A stretch of 64,000 nt of DNA from Dolomedes plantarius (lineage: Eukaryota > Arthropoda > Arachnida > Araneae > Dolomedidae): assembly GCA_907164885.2 (NCBI GenBank), contig OU015498.1:93977733-94041732 (forward strand), read 5' to 3'. Below the pieces are notes generated by a model. That model was not told where the DNA came from. It saw only the letters and a program-made list of their open reading frames with translations, and did not search any database. Below are positions 23,012 through 34,028 of this stretch, one piece after another (the stretch's first letter is position 1; every line of letters starts with the position of its first letter). Both the position numbers and the translations under genes were made by a program.

Positions 23012-23897
23012 ATGGAACAACTTTTGAAACCCGAAAGATTTGATACTGATCCCACGTTTTACATCCGTGGTTGAGTGGTAGAAGGTGCATGAAGAAAAAC
23101 ATCAATCTTCTAAAATCTACATTATTTATTTCTACATATATACAGTTTTATTCAAAGAATTATTAAAGATGAGAGCTTACATACGCTCAAACTTTCCTGT
23201 TTGCCTGCCACGAGAGTACTAGACAAAACATAGTAAATATTAAACTTACATTGACATGCAGTGCCATCTAGGGGAGAAAATTAACACAAATTTCCAAACA
23301 CCACGTGCACGGGTGCCGAATCGAAGTGGAAACATTGGAAAAGGACTTTCAATAATTTTCTTGGCCAAGTTACCGGAATTACAGAAGATGGTAAGCTACA
23401 ATTATTGTGTAATTATATCTCTGCTAATGTTTTTCGCTACATAAGTGACTCTGAAAACTACTCCAACGCTATCGAAGTACTCGATTCACTATACGTTACA
23501 AAACGAAACGAAATTTTTGCAAGACACTGCTTAGCGTCTAGAGCTCAACAAACGGGAGAATCTATCAACGAATACCTCCAGATATTGAAACAAATGAGTA
23601 AAGACTGTGAATTCAAAGCTGTAACAGCAGACATATACAAAGACGAATACATAAGGGATGCCTTTATACGAGGTCTTAAGAGCTCGCGTATCCGGGAAAT
23701 ACTTTTGGAGAATACCACCATTACATTAGAGAAGGCTTTTGACCAGGCTAGGTCACTGGAGCTAGCCGAGTTACACTCCGCATAATATTCAAATACGACG
23801 AATTCTATTCCAGTGTCCGCTGTTGAACATAAAGATGATGACTTGGAGGAGACCCCATCGACTTCAGCTGCCTTAGCACGCTCAGAAAAGTGCTTTT
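23012..23897 (+). pseudogene. Gypsy gag, disrupted
   Basis: ATG at 23012 (MEQLLKPERFDTDPT). The frame is cut at 23056 by an insertion and resumes at 23306 (TGAESKWKHWKRTFNNFLG), then follows the gag order (SLYVTKRNEIFARHCLASRA, RIREILLENTTITLEKAFDQ). TAA at 23783-23785 stands where Gln would suit. A frame change at a T6 run (about 23891-23896) precedes the zinc knuckles. Gag would form the particle and bind RNA; this copy cannot make it whole. Confidence 0.85.
23057..23300 (-). mobile_element. 244-bp LTR-like insertion in gag
   Basis: Flanked by CCACG on both sides (23052-23056, 23301-23305). Removing it puts gag back in one frame with the spacing usual for this family. On the minus strand it begins TGTTTGGAAATTTGTG, resembling the copia LTR start at 52523 (TGTTGGAAAG), and holds AATAAA signals. 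The other end (GGATGTAAAA) is not a canonical CA, so the solo-LTR call is tentative. Confidence 0.6.
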
Positions 23898-26671
23898 TTG
23901 CGGTAACGAACGTCACCCAAGGAACTCTTGCCCTGCCAAAGATGTTATTTGTAGAGGATGTGGAAAGAAAGGGCATTACCAACGAGTTTGTAAATCTCGA
24001 CCTACTCGCTCTTCCACTAATGCTACAGCCTCTACACTGCTTTTGGCTTCTGCCTCAACAACTCCTCAATGCCTCCAGAAATCCATAACCAAAGTGTTAG
24101 TGAATGATGTGGAACTAAATGCATTAATTGATACAGGTAGTTCTCTCAGCTTTTTGAACGAAAATTTCGTAAAAAAATGTAGAATAAATGTAAAACCATA
24201 CTTTGGGAAAATAACTATGGCCAACTCATCCTTGAGTTCAGATGTTACGGGATGTGGCCCACTAACTCTAAAGATGCAGACTCATATATACCACAATATT
24301 GAGGTATTAATCATGAAGAATCTGTGTGCGGATTTCCTGATAGGACATGACCTTCTGAAGAGCCACTCTTCAGTAGAAATCGAATTCCATGGTGACAAAC
24401 TGCCTCTTAAAATCTGCTCGTTGGCCACTGCCAGAGTTCCAGCCGCATCTTTATTCGCCAATCTCACACCAGATTGCAAACCAGTCATCACAAAATCCAG
24501 ACGGCAGACGGAAGCAGATAAGATATTCATTGCTGCTGAAGTGGAGAAATTGCTCAAGGAAGGGGTGATTGAACCTAGTAACTCACCATGGCGGGCACAG
24601 GTTTTTATAGTCAAAGGAGAAAATCACAAGCCTAGAATGGTAGTTGATTACTCCCAAACTATTAATAAATTTACAATGCTGGATGCCTACCCACTCCCAA
24701 AAATTGAAGAGATGATCCATAACATATCCCAATTCAAAGTGTTTAGCTCCATTGACCTCAAGAGCGCCTACCACCAAGTACCTATCTTAGAGTCGGACAG
24801 GCAATTTACAGCCTTTGAAGCTGCAGGAAAACTACCAATTCCGACGAATCCCTTTTGGCGTTACTAACGGTGTCCCAGCTTTCCAAAGAAATATTGATAA
24901 TATTATCAAGGAAGAAAAACTCAAAGGCGTTTTTCCATACTTAGATGATGTAACAGTTTGTGGTAGGGACCAACACGAGCATGATCAAAATTTGCAGAAA
25001 TTCTTGAATGCTGTTAAAAGATATAACCTCACACTAAACCCAGATAAATGTCAATACTCAACAAAATGTGCCAGAATACTAGGATATCTTATTGAAAATA
25101 GAATTATTAAACCTGATCCTGACAGGCTAGCACCACTTATGAATTTACCTATCCCAAATGACATGGCAACCTTACAAAGAACTCTTGGTATGTTTGCACA
25201 TTACTGCCGCTGGATTCCAAGATTCTCAGAAAAAATTCGCCCTCTTCTGACAAAAGCATTCCCACTCTCTGAAGAAGCTGTGAGAACATTCAAGTCAATC
25301 AAGGAAGATGTTGCAGAAGCTTCTTTGTCTGCAATTGAAAACAACATCCCATTTAGAGTTGAAACTGATGCTTCGGAATTTGCCATTGGGGCAACTCTCA
25401 GTCAAGGAGAACGTCCCATAGCCTTCTTTTCAAGAACACTTAATGCAGCTGAGCAAAGGCACTCTTCTGTCGAGAAAGAGGCTTATGCCATCGTGGAATC
25501 CATAAGAAATTGGAGGCACTACCTGATAGGAAGACATTTTGAAGTCCTCACCGACCAGAGATCTGTGGCTTTCATGTTTGATCAGTACCACTCAAGCAAA
25601 ATAAAAAACGAAAAGATTATGAGATGGCGACTGGAATTAGCTAACTTCAAATTTGATATAATTTATCGTCCAGGTAATCAGAACACTACTGCAGACACAA
25701 TGTCAAGAATTGCAGCAAATATCTATCCAGGAACAGAAACAAACCTCAAACAGTTGCACAATAGCTTATGTCACCCTGGTATAACACGTATGCACCACTG
25801 GATTAGAGCTAAAAACTTGCCATTCACATTAGATGACATTAAAAGAATGACTAATTCATGCCCTGTCTGTAATGAGCTGAAGCCTCGTTTCCATAGGAAT
25901 GAGGGGCAGTTAATAAAGGCAACTTCACCATTTGAGAGGCTTAACTTAGACTTCAAGGGGCCCCTACCTACCTCATCTAAGAATCGTTTCCTTCTGACTA
26001 TAGTAGACGAATTCTCAAGATATCCTTTTGCATTTCCTTGTACAGATATTTCTGCTGCAACCATAGTAAAAGTATTAACTAATGTATTCTCCCTCTTTGG
26101 GACACCAGCCTATATACATTCCGATAGAGGTGCTTCATTTATGTCACATGAACTGAAGTCTTTCCTCACTTCCTTAGGGGTTGCTACTAGTAGAACCACT
26201 GCTTATAATCCACAAGGCAATGGGCAAGTCGAAAGATATAATGGGATTATATGGAAGACAGTACTTTTAGCCTTGAAAACAAAAACTGCAAGGACAGAAG
26301 ATTGGGAAGAGGTGCTTCAGCGAGCTCTCCACTCAATTAGATCATTACTGTGCACTGCCACCAACGCTACTCCTCATGAGCGTATGTTCACTCACCCTAG
26401 GAGATCCTTTAATGGTCGATCCTTGCCTACATGGTTAACCCAGCCAGGTCCTGTTTTAATGAAAAATCATGTGCGGCATACTAAATATGATCCTACCGTG
26501 CTAGAAGTTGAACTAATTGAGGCTAATCCAGACTATGCATTTGTTAAGCTTCCTGATGGACGTGAGTCAAGTGTCTCTGTTCGACATTTGGCACCCAAAG
26601 GTGACTCTGAAGCCAAGCTCAACACGCAACCCATCCATCTTCCCCATACTGATCCTTCAGATCCTCTAGAG
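23898..26671 (+). pseudogene. Gypsy zinc knuckles and pol, disrupted
   Basis: Two CCHC knuckles (CGNERHPRNSC, CRGCGKKGHYQRVC) are followed by a retropepsin (LIDTGSSLSFL, then DFLIGHDLL). The RT has RMVVDYSQTINKFT, FSSIDLKSAYHQ and FPYLDDVTVCG (YLDD). RNase H follows (VETDASEFAIGATLS), then an HHCC integrase finger (CHPGITRMHH, CPVCNE). The integrase core has LNLDFKGPLP, HSDRGASFM and NPQGNGQVERYN (D, D, E). A single-base frame break near 24830-24836 splits protease/RT from the rest. The C-terminal tail is cut at 26671 by the hAT and continues at 29678. Confidence 0.92.
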
Positions 26672-26821
26672 CAGTGGTCGGCAAACCATGGCTCGCTAGC
26701 CACATGTGGCTCTTTGGCTCCTTGAGTGTGGCTCTTCTACAAAATACCACGTGCGAGCGCGCACGTACAGTGAGGTTGAAACTTCGTGATGACTGGTTTT
26801 CTTATTTATATTTTTATTATT

Positions 26822-27211
26822 ACCATGCTTTTATTAACTCGCTTTCTTGTTTGTTTGTGTGTGTGTGTTTGTCCGGTACAAATCTTGCAATCGATTTTTA
26901 TCTAACTTCCCGACTAGCTAGACATCTGAAACTTTTAGAATAGCTCAGAACACGATGACAATGCATTATTTTAATACGTTTAGCCATCTTTACACATAAT
27001 TGAATTCTTTTTCAGTTAATTTTGTTTTGTAGACTGGTGCAGCCATCTTTCGGCCGGGACGGGAACGAAAAGTTAAACGCAAGTTAACTTCCAATTAACT
27101 TTATTTTCTTTCAAGTTGATGGGATAATTCATCAAAAAATTTTAAAAAGTATTTATTAATACATAGAATTGTCAAGTTTATATGATTCAACAGAAAATTT
27201 AAAAACATGGT
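26822..27211 (+). repeat. 0.4-kb dispersed repeat, copy A
   Basis: Begins ACCATGCTTTTATTAA and ends TTTAAAAACATGGT, so it has short inverted ends. Shares long stretches with 54934-55324 and 55846-56249 (for example TCTTGCAATCGATTTTTA and GTTAACTTCCAATTAAC). No coding. Confidence 0.85.
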
Positions 27212-27220
27212 GTAAACGCC

Positions 27221-27696
27221 CATGCACGCAAATCTCAGGATTACAACTTTCCGAGCGGTTATTACTTTAACTGACGTACTCAGAGGCGTGGAGCAGTCAA
27301 AATCACCCTTCCTGTGAATGGGGCGATATTACTCAAAGGTTCCGCATGCAGTGAGGGTGTGAAGAAACGATATTAGGAATGACTCCCTTTCTTTCGTAAC
27401 AACAACAATTTAATACAAGAAAAAAAAATCAAATTAACATTGCGTTCCAACTACTCGCGTAGTAGTAAGGTGGACTCTCCGTCTCTCAACAACCGCGGCG
27501 ATCAAAGTCTGCCACCTCCTCTCTCCTTCGTCGTGCGTCGAATAATCCCGATCCGGGTTTCTCTCCAAAACCAGTCTTTTTCTCCCCCCCCCCCCCCCCG
27601 CTGGGGTGGTTCTTTCAAACCCAGGGTGCAATCTTTTCCCGGGCCTCTCGTCCCCTGGACAACTTCTAGTCCGGTCCAGGACAGCTTTCTTTAACA
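27221..27696 (-). mobile_element. Candidate solo LTR, 476 bp
   Basis: GC-rich block flanked by ACGCC (27216-27220, 27697-27701), a possible 5-bp TSD. The minus strand starts TGTTAAAGAAAGCTGTCC. The far end (GTGCATG) lacks the usual CA, so the boundary or identity is uncertain. Contains a C16 run near 27584-27599. Confidence 0.4.
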
Positions 27697-27948
27697 ACGC
27701 CTGAATAAGCCATTGCTTAAACAGCGTGGGGGGTCCGGTTGTATACTTAGTTGGAGTTTATGTGTCTTTATCTTTAGGCGAGTGCTCTGAAGCGACTTAA
27801 TGAGAAAACATTTCTAGAAAGATTAAATGTCAACGCGTATCGTCAAGTCGTATATTTGCATCGTGTTTTACAATGTATTACTTCCGAGAGCGTGTCCCCG
27901 TAGAAAAACACTAGACTAGTCAAAATGGTCTTCGAATATAACCAATAA

Positions 27949-28907
27949 GTGGAAGATCTTAAATTAGTTTCCGCTTTATCAATAGTAGTTGATGAGTTTT
28001 GTGACATAAATGATACAGCGCTAGTTTCACTTTTTGTACGATTTATTTCATCTACGGGTCCTAAAGAAGAACGTTTAGAATTATTGTCAATCAAAGGTCA
28101 AACACGTGGAGAGGATATAGCAAATGCTGTAATTCAGTGCATTGAAAAACATCATATTCTACTCGATAAAATTGCCTCAATTTCAACAGATGGGGCGAAA
28201 AGTATGACCGTCGTAAGAAACGGGTTTGTTGCTATTTTGAGAGAAATTCGTCTAGACGCAGTGACACGCGAAGCAATTTTAAACGACACGCGAGACGATC
28301 ACATTGTTTTAACATCCATTTAACTTTTCAAATTTTGATTTTCATTCGTCGGACTGAGAGATCTATAATCTAATTTGTACTAGAAATAATTTTAAAAAAA
28401 TAATTGTTTGAAATTAATTTTTTCAAAAGAAATACTATTTGACGAAAGATTCTCCCAATTTCGAGAAATGGAGGAAACTTAAATTATCCTCTTTCGATTG
28501 GCTTCAAATTGATAACTTAGAAACGGAAATGGTTGAATTTCAAAACAGTGTTGTACGGAGGAATAAATTTGCAGAACTAAACGTAAACTTAGAAAAAGAA
28601 ATTGCAAGATCTGGAAAATTGTGACGAATATATTTTAACAACAAGCACTGAAAATATTATTTTAACTGAAGGGAACTCGTTGCCTAATTCGCTAATGTCG
28701 ATGAAAAACTTAACAAGAGATCCTTTGACAATGTTTGGATCAACCTACGTTTGCGAACAGTTGTTTTCGACAATGAATTTTATTAAAAGTAAGAATAGAA
28801 ATCGCCTCGGAATCGACTTGTCCGCTGCGTGTGTACGATTAAAAGTTACAAATATCGAACCACGTATAAATAAATTATCGTCCGAAAGACAACAAGTGTC
28901 CCTTTAA
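27949..28907 (+). pseudogene. hAT transposase remnants (GTF2IRD2/ZBED-like)
   Basis: Three open pieces lie in order. The first (27949-28323) holds SALSIVVDEFCDINDTALVS, RGEDIANAVIQCIEKHHI and ISTDGAKSM, part of the RNase H-like catalytic core. The second (28439-28624) is a middle piece. The third (28620-28907) is the C-terminal dimerisation region, FGSTYVCEQLFSTMNFIKSK. The BED finger and large middle parts are missing. The relation to GTF2IRD2-type hAT transposases is from remembered motifs. Confidence 0.8.
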
Positions 28908-29328
28908 GTTCGATAATTTTTTTATTTATTTTCTTCCTGATACTGATGGTTTTAAATAAATCATAATAAAAAGTTAAATTTGTTTTTTGTTTTAAATATA
29001 TATCGTATAATTTTCTTTAATTTCCGAAGGTCTTCCAAAGAAAGAAAAAAGCTTTTTTTTGTGACACGCGGTTTTAAGTTCTACGGTTTTAAGACATTTT
29101 TTGACACGCGTTGGAAAAAGGTTCGTCATCCCTGAACAAGGAGATGAGAGGCCATTGTTCATATAGGTGTTTGTCTGTCATTGTTATGATTTAATTTTAT
29201 GGATACTTTACAATTTAATTTTATCAATAAATAATATCGATATTAAGTATGATATCAAGTTTTATTCGACATACTTATAGTTTAACTAAGACATAAAACT
29301 TCAAATACAGTTTATTAAGTTAATTTTA

Positions 29329-29560
29329 GGGAGCGCTGTGGAGTGAAAGAAAATGTAGTGTCGAGGATTGAGAAAGGTATGTTGAGATGGTTTAGACATA
29401 CAGAGATGATGAACGAATGGAGGTAGACGAAATAAGCATACAAAACGAGTGTGGATGGAAGAGTTGGAATGGGTCGACCTCAGCGAACGTACCTCATTCA
29501 GATTGAGGACGTTTTTAGCAAAGACCACCTTTGGAGTATCCTAATTAAATTAATAACAAT
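29329..29560 (+). pseudogene. LINE reverse-transcriptase C-terminal fragment
   Basis: Reads KENVVSRIEKGMLRWF, then HTEMMNE, KTSVDGRVGMGRPQRTYL and IEDVFSKDH in one general direction with breaks. This is the conserved LRWFGH..R...GRPRRT tail found after non-LTR reverse transcriptases. Highly truncated at the 5' side. Confidence 0.65.
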
Positions 29561-29677
29561 GCAGCTACCTATATAGTTTGAGTTTAAAAAAATGTGGCTC
29601 TCAAGAGAAATTTCAATCTTTGTACTGTTGACATTTGGCTCTGTTGACTAATGAGTTTGCCGACCACTGCTCTAGAG

Positions 29678-29839
29678 GATGACAAGGTTTCCCTAGACAA
29701 TGATCAAGATACCACCATGCCAGAGATCAACAGTCCTGATCTCCCTAATGTGGATTCTATAAGGCCTACCCAGAACAATTCCCTATCTGCTCGACAGAGA
29801 CGACCACCAGCATATCTTCATGACTATGTGACTTATTAA
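29678..29839 (+). pseudogene. Gypsy pol C-terminal tail beyond the hAT
   Basis: In frame with pol across the 8-bp hAT TSD. It reads DDKVSLDNDQDTTMPEINSP and ends RRPPAYLHDYVTY then TAA, a typical gypsy pol terminus. Confidence 0.9.
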
Positions 29840-29860
29840 CTTTTTCTGGTAGGGGGTGAA

Positions 29861-30038
29861 TGTAGTATAATGTATTTTATCTCCTGTGGCAACACTTGAT
29901 TTTGTTTTTACTTTTGGCAACACTTCTGTGTTGCTTACATCGATGTAACAATGTAGCTTTATCACCTCGTGGTTTTCCAGTTGATTAAAGCCTAAATCTA
30001 GGTTAATATGCTGCCATTTTATTTAACATTTCACTACA
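29861..30038 (+). repeat. Gypsy 3' LTR
   Basis: 178 bp, preceded by a purine tract (AGGGGGTGAA, 29851-29860) that would prime plus-strand synthesis. Confidence 0.95.
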
Positions 30039-30189
30039 CGAGGACTGTGTGATCTTTTGGAAATTTTTGTTTACTGGCATCCACCGGATGTGAGAAGATT
30101 TCAACGCGAAAAATGTTAAAATAAAAGATTATTCTGGGAGATGTCGTGTTGGGGCCAGGTCGCGTGAGACCATAAGTGCTCCCGTCATG

Positions 30190-31152
30190 CAGGGCCTTTT
30201 TATCGCATGGGCAAATCGGGACTTTGCCCAGAGCCCCCTGATGCTAGGAGGCCCCAAAACTGTCGTTTTTAACTTGCAAAATCTCTTTAACGATGTTTCT
30301 CAACACTGAAAATAGATAGGGTGCCAGATAAGTGAAGTTTTTTAATTTCGCTTTCTGTTTTAGGAAAAAAGTTAAACTATCAGGTTGTATCAGACGTACA
30401 GCAAAAGGTGAAAGGCGTTTTCAATTTGATGTGAAACATGTTTATGAATGCTTCACTTATCAGCCATACACTGTAATAGAAAATATAGGACTCGCATGCA
30501 GGGTTGTTTGGTTTCAATCGTTATTTGAATCAAAATTTAAATCAAACGATTTTTTTTAATCCTGATTTTTAATAACTTTTCCACACACGCTTGGTGTATG
30601 CACCTAGTACTTCTGTTAGGGTGCGTACTCACATTTCGAATTTGGCGCTGCGCGCTGTTTGGCGACGGGGGACCGCGCCAATGCCGGTTGGCGGGCAGAT
30701 CTTGTCTCGGAAGCAGAAGGAAGGTCGCAGCGGACGGAGGTTTTCGAACGCACGTAAGCGAACACAAAAAACATAAAGAACCACCTGTGAGTACGTTATC
30801 CCTCAGTAAATATCCCTCTCTCCATCTTGTAAAATATTATATGAAATCAAAATTTATTAATTGATATTTTTTATAATGTTCATTGTAACCAAATAAAGAG
30901 CTTTCGTTTTATATGTATCTGATGCTTCGCCTGCCTTATTTAGCACGTGGTTTGAATATAAATCTAAATTTAACTATACAAATTAAAATTGATAACTAGG
31001 ATAATTTGATAATTATTTATATGTTCAGGAGGCGTTGTATCACTTCTAATAGTATAGTCCATGGATAATTCTTATTTTTAAAAATGTTCGTAAGGGGCCC
31101 CCCCCAATTAGCATCTGCCCATGGGCCCCCCAGCGTTTATAATCGGGCCCTG
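30190..31152. mobile_element. hAT-type non-autonomous element, 963 bp
   Basis: Perfect 8-bp TSD CCGTCATG (30182-30189, 31153-31160). Termini are CAGGGCCTTTTTATCGCATG and ATAATCGGGCCCTG, with subterminal GGCCCC blocks on both sides. Another block at 30617-30795 (GGGTGCGTACTCACATTTCG with CACCTGTGAGTACG downstream) may be a further nested MITE. No transposase. Confidence 0.85.
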
Positions 31153-31275
31153 CCGTCATGTAATTGTTATTGTGATTTCTATTTGTAAATATGTATATAT
31201 ACATAATTAAATGTGTTTGATTGAATTAAGACTTCGTTTTTATTTAGCAAAGTAAGAATGTTTATATTTTAATAA

Positions 31276-32256
31276 CTAGGGGCTTCGCCCCTAGGCTCGC
31301 TATTTTCTCTCCTCTGCTAGGGTCAAGGTCAAGGTATATTGAGTTTGTTGGAGTGCCATGGTCTTACGACTTTACCTCCAGTAGCAAGATATGTACATCA
31401 GAAAATATGTGCTCAGCAGTAAAATAAAAATATAAAAATTAAGCCCTCTTCAGACAAGTAAAATAAAAAAATAATAAGAATTAAAAGAATAAAATTCAAA
31501 TATTTAGAATAATTAGTATAAATGAGCGTCTACCGGGATCGAACCGGGGACTATCGCATACGAGAAGCGCGCTCAAGCGCAGCGCCAATCATGGCACAGC
31601 AAGCTGAAGGAATAAGTTGCTAATAGCGAGACACATAGGGGTAATTCTCGGGCAATGCAACAGCTTCCATCCATTTACTGTTGTCACCCTTATGCGACGG
31701 GAATCACTGTTGAATCATCACTGTTTCAGCTTTAAAATTCAATTAAAAATCGAAAATTTAAGATATAGACTTGAAATGAGGTTTATATGAATAAGAAAGC
31801 TTTCAGCTTCCAGATGATGTAAATATTTTCTTTGTAAGATAAATCTCGAGGAGCATCGATATTATATCCACTTTGGGGACGATATTTCTTGAAAAACTGT
31901 TTCATTTTTTTAATGAAAATATTAGTCTGTTTTATAATATTTTTAAACAAATGAGGTCTAGTTTGAAAGAGAAATGTCTGTAGTCTTAGACTGTAAAAAT
32001 ATCAAAATTCTACGATCATTTTTTGGCGAGTTATCGTAATCTGAAGATGAAAAAGTCAATATTTTCCCACAAAACATAAAATAAAAAAAACTTAAAGTCC
32101 GACGAAGATGAGACATATCTAACTTTGTTCCCCACATTTTTCTGCATCTATTGGTATCGGTCTCGACCCCACACCCCCTGCGGTTTCGGAGGAGATAGCG
32201 TGACAAGCTTTTGACAGCGGCGGCGGCGGCAGTTACATTTTTTTAGAATAGAGAGA
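31276..32256 (-). mobile_element. Probable non-autonomous Helitron, 981 bp
   Basis: On the minus strand it starts TCTCTCTATTCTAAAAAAAT after A and ends with a GGGGCGAAGCCCC hairpin fused to TAG before T, that is TC...CTAG inserted between A and T. Internal CTATCTCCTCCGAAACC and a tRNA-like segment are present. No Rep/helicase. The hairpin is closer to CTAG than in the 4267 element, so the class is less certain. Confidence 0.5.
31525..31610 (-). other. tRNA-like segment inside the Helitron-like element
   Basis: On the minus strand there is an A-box-like TGGCGCTGCGCTTGAGCGCG and a good B box, GGTTCGATCCCGG. No convincing acceptor stem is formed, so it is a tRNA-derived (SINE-like) segment rather than a tRNA gene. 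Confidence 0.45.
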
Positions 32257-33058
32257 TAATTAAATTCGGGCCTTGGAGCAAATTTACTATGATATTTAGA
32301 TTTATATTATTACGAAATGAATGTATAAGCAATGAATATTAATATTTATTTAATTTTTAAAGTAATCGGAAATTTATTTTTGCTGGATAAAATATTTTTT
32401 GATTTTCCCATTTAACCTATTTCCATGCGGCCCGCAGTGGCTTTCTGTAAAGTAATGGCCCTCATCACATTTAAAGTTGTGCAGGCCGGTTTTAGATCAT
32501 TGTTTCTTAACCGATGGCCCGCGGTGGTCCGGAAGAGTCTAGAAAATGGTCCGTGGAGTCAGCAGTGATGATATACAAAAAAAAAAAAGAAGAAAAAAAT
32601 AGGTTTAATTTTTTTTAAAACGACTGCAAATTTAACAATTTTATAAGATTTCCAATTTTTCCAAAATTTTTGTTAAAATTCTAAAAAATTCTGTATTACC
32701 GTTTCCTGACGTTTTGAGTTCGAAAAATTCCTGTTCTAATCAAAAATCCATATTGTATATATTGTGGGACGCGGTGTCTCAGCGTCGCAACAATTTTACA
32801 TTTAGTAAAGCAAATGCAACCTCCCAAATCTCATTAATTTTTAGTTTTCCACGGCCTTTTTTGTTTGCTGTTCAGTTCACATTTAATTTGTTATTGTTAT
32901 TTCTAACTTTCTATTAAAGTTGTTTATCACAGATAGTTTGTTTATTCAGGAAATGAAACTCATTTTTATCTTTAAAAGTGGTGGGAGATGGTCTCCGACT
33001 TTTTTTTTTCATTTTGACAAGTGGTACCTAATTAACAAAAAGTTAAGGCTGCTGTTTA
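32257..33058. other. Noncoding with two hAT-like end motifs
   Basis: GCGGCCCGCAGTGGC (near 32428) and CATTGTTTCTTAACCGATGG (near 32499) look like hAT termini, but no matching partners or TSDs were found. Confidence 0.35.
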
Positions 33059-33062
33059 TTAA

Positions 33063-33736
33063 CCCTACTGGATTCGCTCACGTCAATGTTAACCCATGGT
33101 TAAAATTTGTCTACTATTTATAGCTACATAAATGCTGATAATCAAATAAAAATGGTATTTTCTGATGATAGCCTGAACTCATCTGCACCTTGACATATAG
33201 AATTCATTTTATAAATTTCGTCCACCAAAGGAATTTAGGAGCGTTTAAAACACACTATACCAGATTTTTCCCCCGAATAATTTAAATTTTAAAATATTGC
33301 ATTTTTAAAAACAAATAATGCTCTAAGGCAGCGTTTCTTAAACCAAATGGAGTCGCAAAGCGAAATCTTAGGGTCGTGAAAATTTAATTCTTGTCGCCCG
33401 CCGCAAGTATCTTAAGACATATATTTTATTTTATTTACTACTGTTTTTCATATATACTACTATTTTTCATATGTATATTGTTTACCAAAGAAACAAATTA
33501 TTTTTGAGAAAATATTTATCTTTATATCCTTATTTCACAGGGTCGCGAAAAAATCTCGATGATAAAAAGGGGTTATGAATGAAAAATGTTTAAGAAGCGC
33601 TGCTCTAAGGTGTAAAATTTTGTTTTCTATTACGGAGTACAATTTAAAAAAAAATATATTTGTTTAAATCCAAGTTGGCAGTCCTTGGACACATTTTCTC
33701 AATAGGTTAACATTGAGGTGAGCGAATCCAACAGGG
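33063..33736. mobile_element. piggyBac-like MITE
   Basis: TIRs of about 32 bp start CCCTACTGGATTCGCTCACG on the left and, inverted, CCCTGTTGGATTCGCTCACC on the right (three mismatches). Flanks are TTAA (33059-33062) on the left and TTAG (33737-33740) on the right, the second being a one-base change from the piggyBac target. It contains a nested hAT MITE. No coding. Confidence 0.7.
33329..33602. mobile_element. hAT MITE, 274 bp, nested in the piggyBac-like MITE
   Basis: Perfect TSD CTCTAAGG (33321-33328, 33603-33610). Ends are CAGCGTTTCTTAAACCAAAT and TGTTTAAGAAGCGCTG. Internal GGGTCGCGAAAA is typical of hAT subterminal parts. Confidence 0.9.
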
Positions 33737-34028
33737 TTAGTACACAGCAGGCATAAGAACCATCGATTTAGATCATCGAGCTGATTTTTGTCACTCGGCG
33801 AGATGAAGTCTAATCTGCTTTTAGCTTTATTATGCCTTGTTATTTACATATTAATTTTCTTCAGTAGTAGAACATATTTTATTACATTTACACCAGCACT
33901 GAAGAAATGTGTGATAATTTTCTTCAGTGACGAATGTAAGCATTCACAACGTAATCTACGATTCTTGATTAAGTCTACTTGATCCTTTCCCAACATCTTG
34001 CCAAACAGATAGATTGGCGATTGTATAC

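Larger units (their letters stand above)
26672..29669 (+). mobile_element. Composite hAT element, 3.0 kb, inserted in gypsy pol
   Basis: The termini CAGTGGTCGGCAAAC and GTTTGCCGACCACTG are perfect inverted repeats, flanked by the perfect octamer CTCTAGAG (26664-26671, 29670-29677). Both ends carry GTGGCTCT-type subterminal motifs. The interior is a patchwork: a copy of a 0.4-kb repeat, a candidate solo LTR, remnants of a hAT transposase, an unpaired second hAT end (GGTTCGTCATCCCTG near 29118-29132) and a LINE fragment. Confidence 0.92.
22784..30038 (+). mobile_element. Ty3/gypsy retrotransposon (K02A2.6-like), full length, with nested insertions
   Basis: Identical 178-bp LTRs (TGTAGTATAATG...TTTCACTACA) bound the element, with a perfect 5-bp TSD CGAGG (22779-22783, 30039-30043) outside. 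The order gag, zinc knuckles, protease, RT, RNase H, integrase is gypsy-type, with no env. Nested in it are a 244-bp insertion in gag and a 3-kb hAT in the C-terminal end of pol. The internal frames are broken in several places although the LTRs match. Confidence 0.95.

Noticed and set aside
23545..25386. Minus-strand frames within gypsy gag and pol
   Set aside because: Antisense to clear gag, protease and RT motifs.
27530..27700. GC-rich frames on both strands as a host exon
   Set aside because: Low-complexity C run and LTR-like flanks; no domain.
31525..31610. A tRNA gene on the minus strand
   Set aside because: Only the B box and T-arm look right; no acceptor stem.
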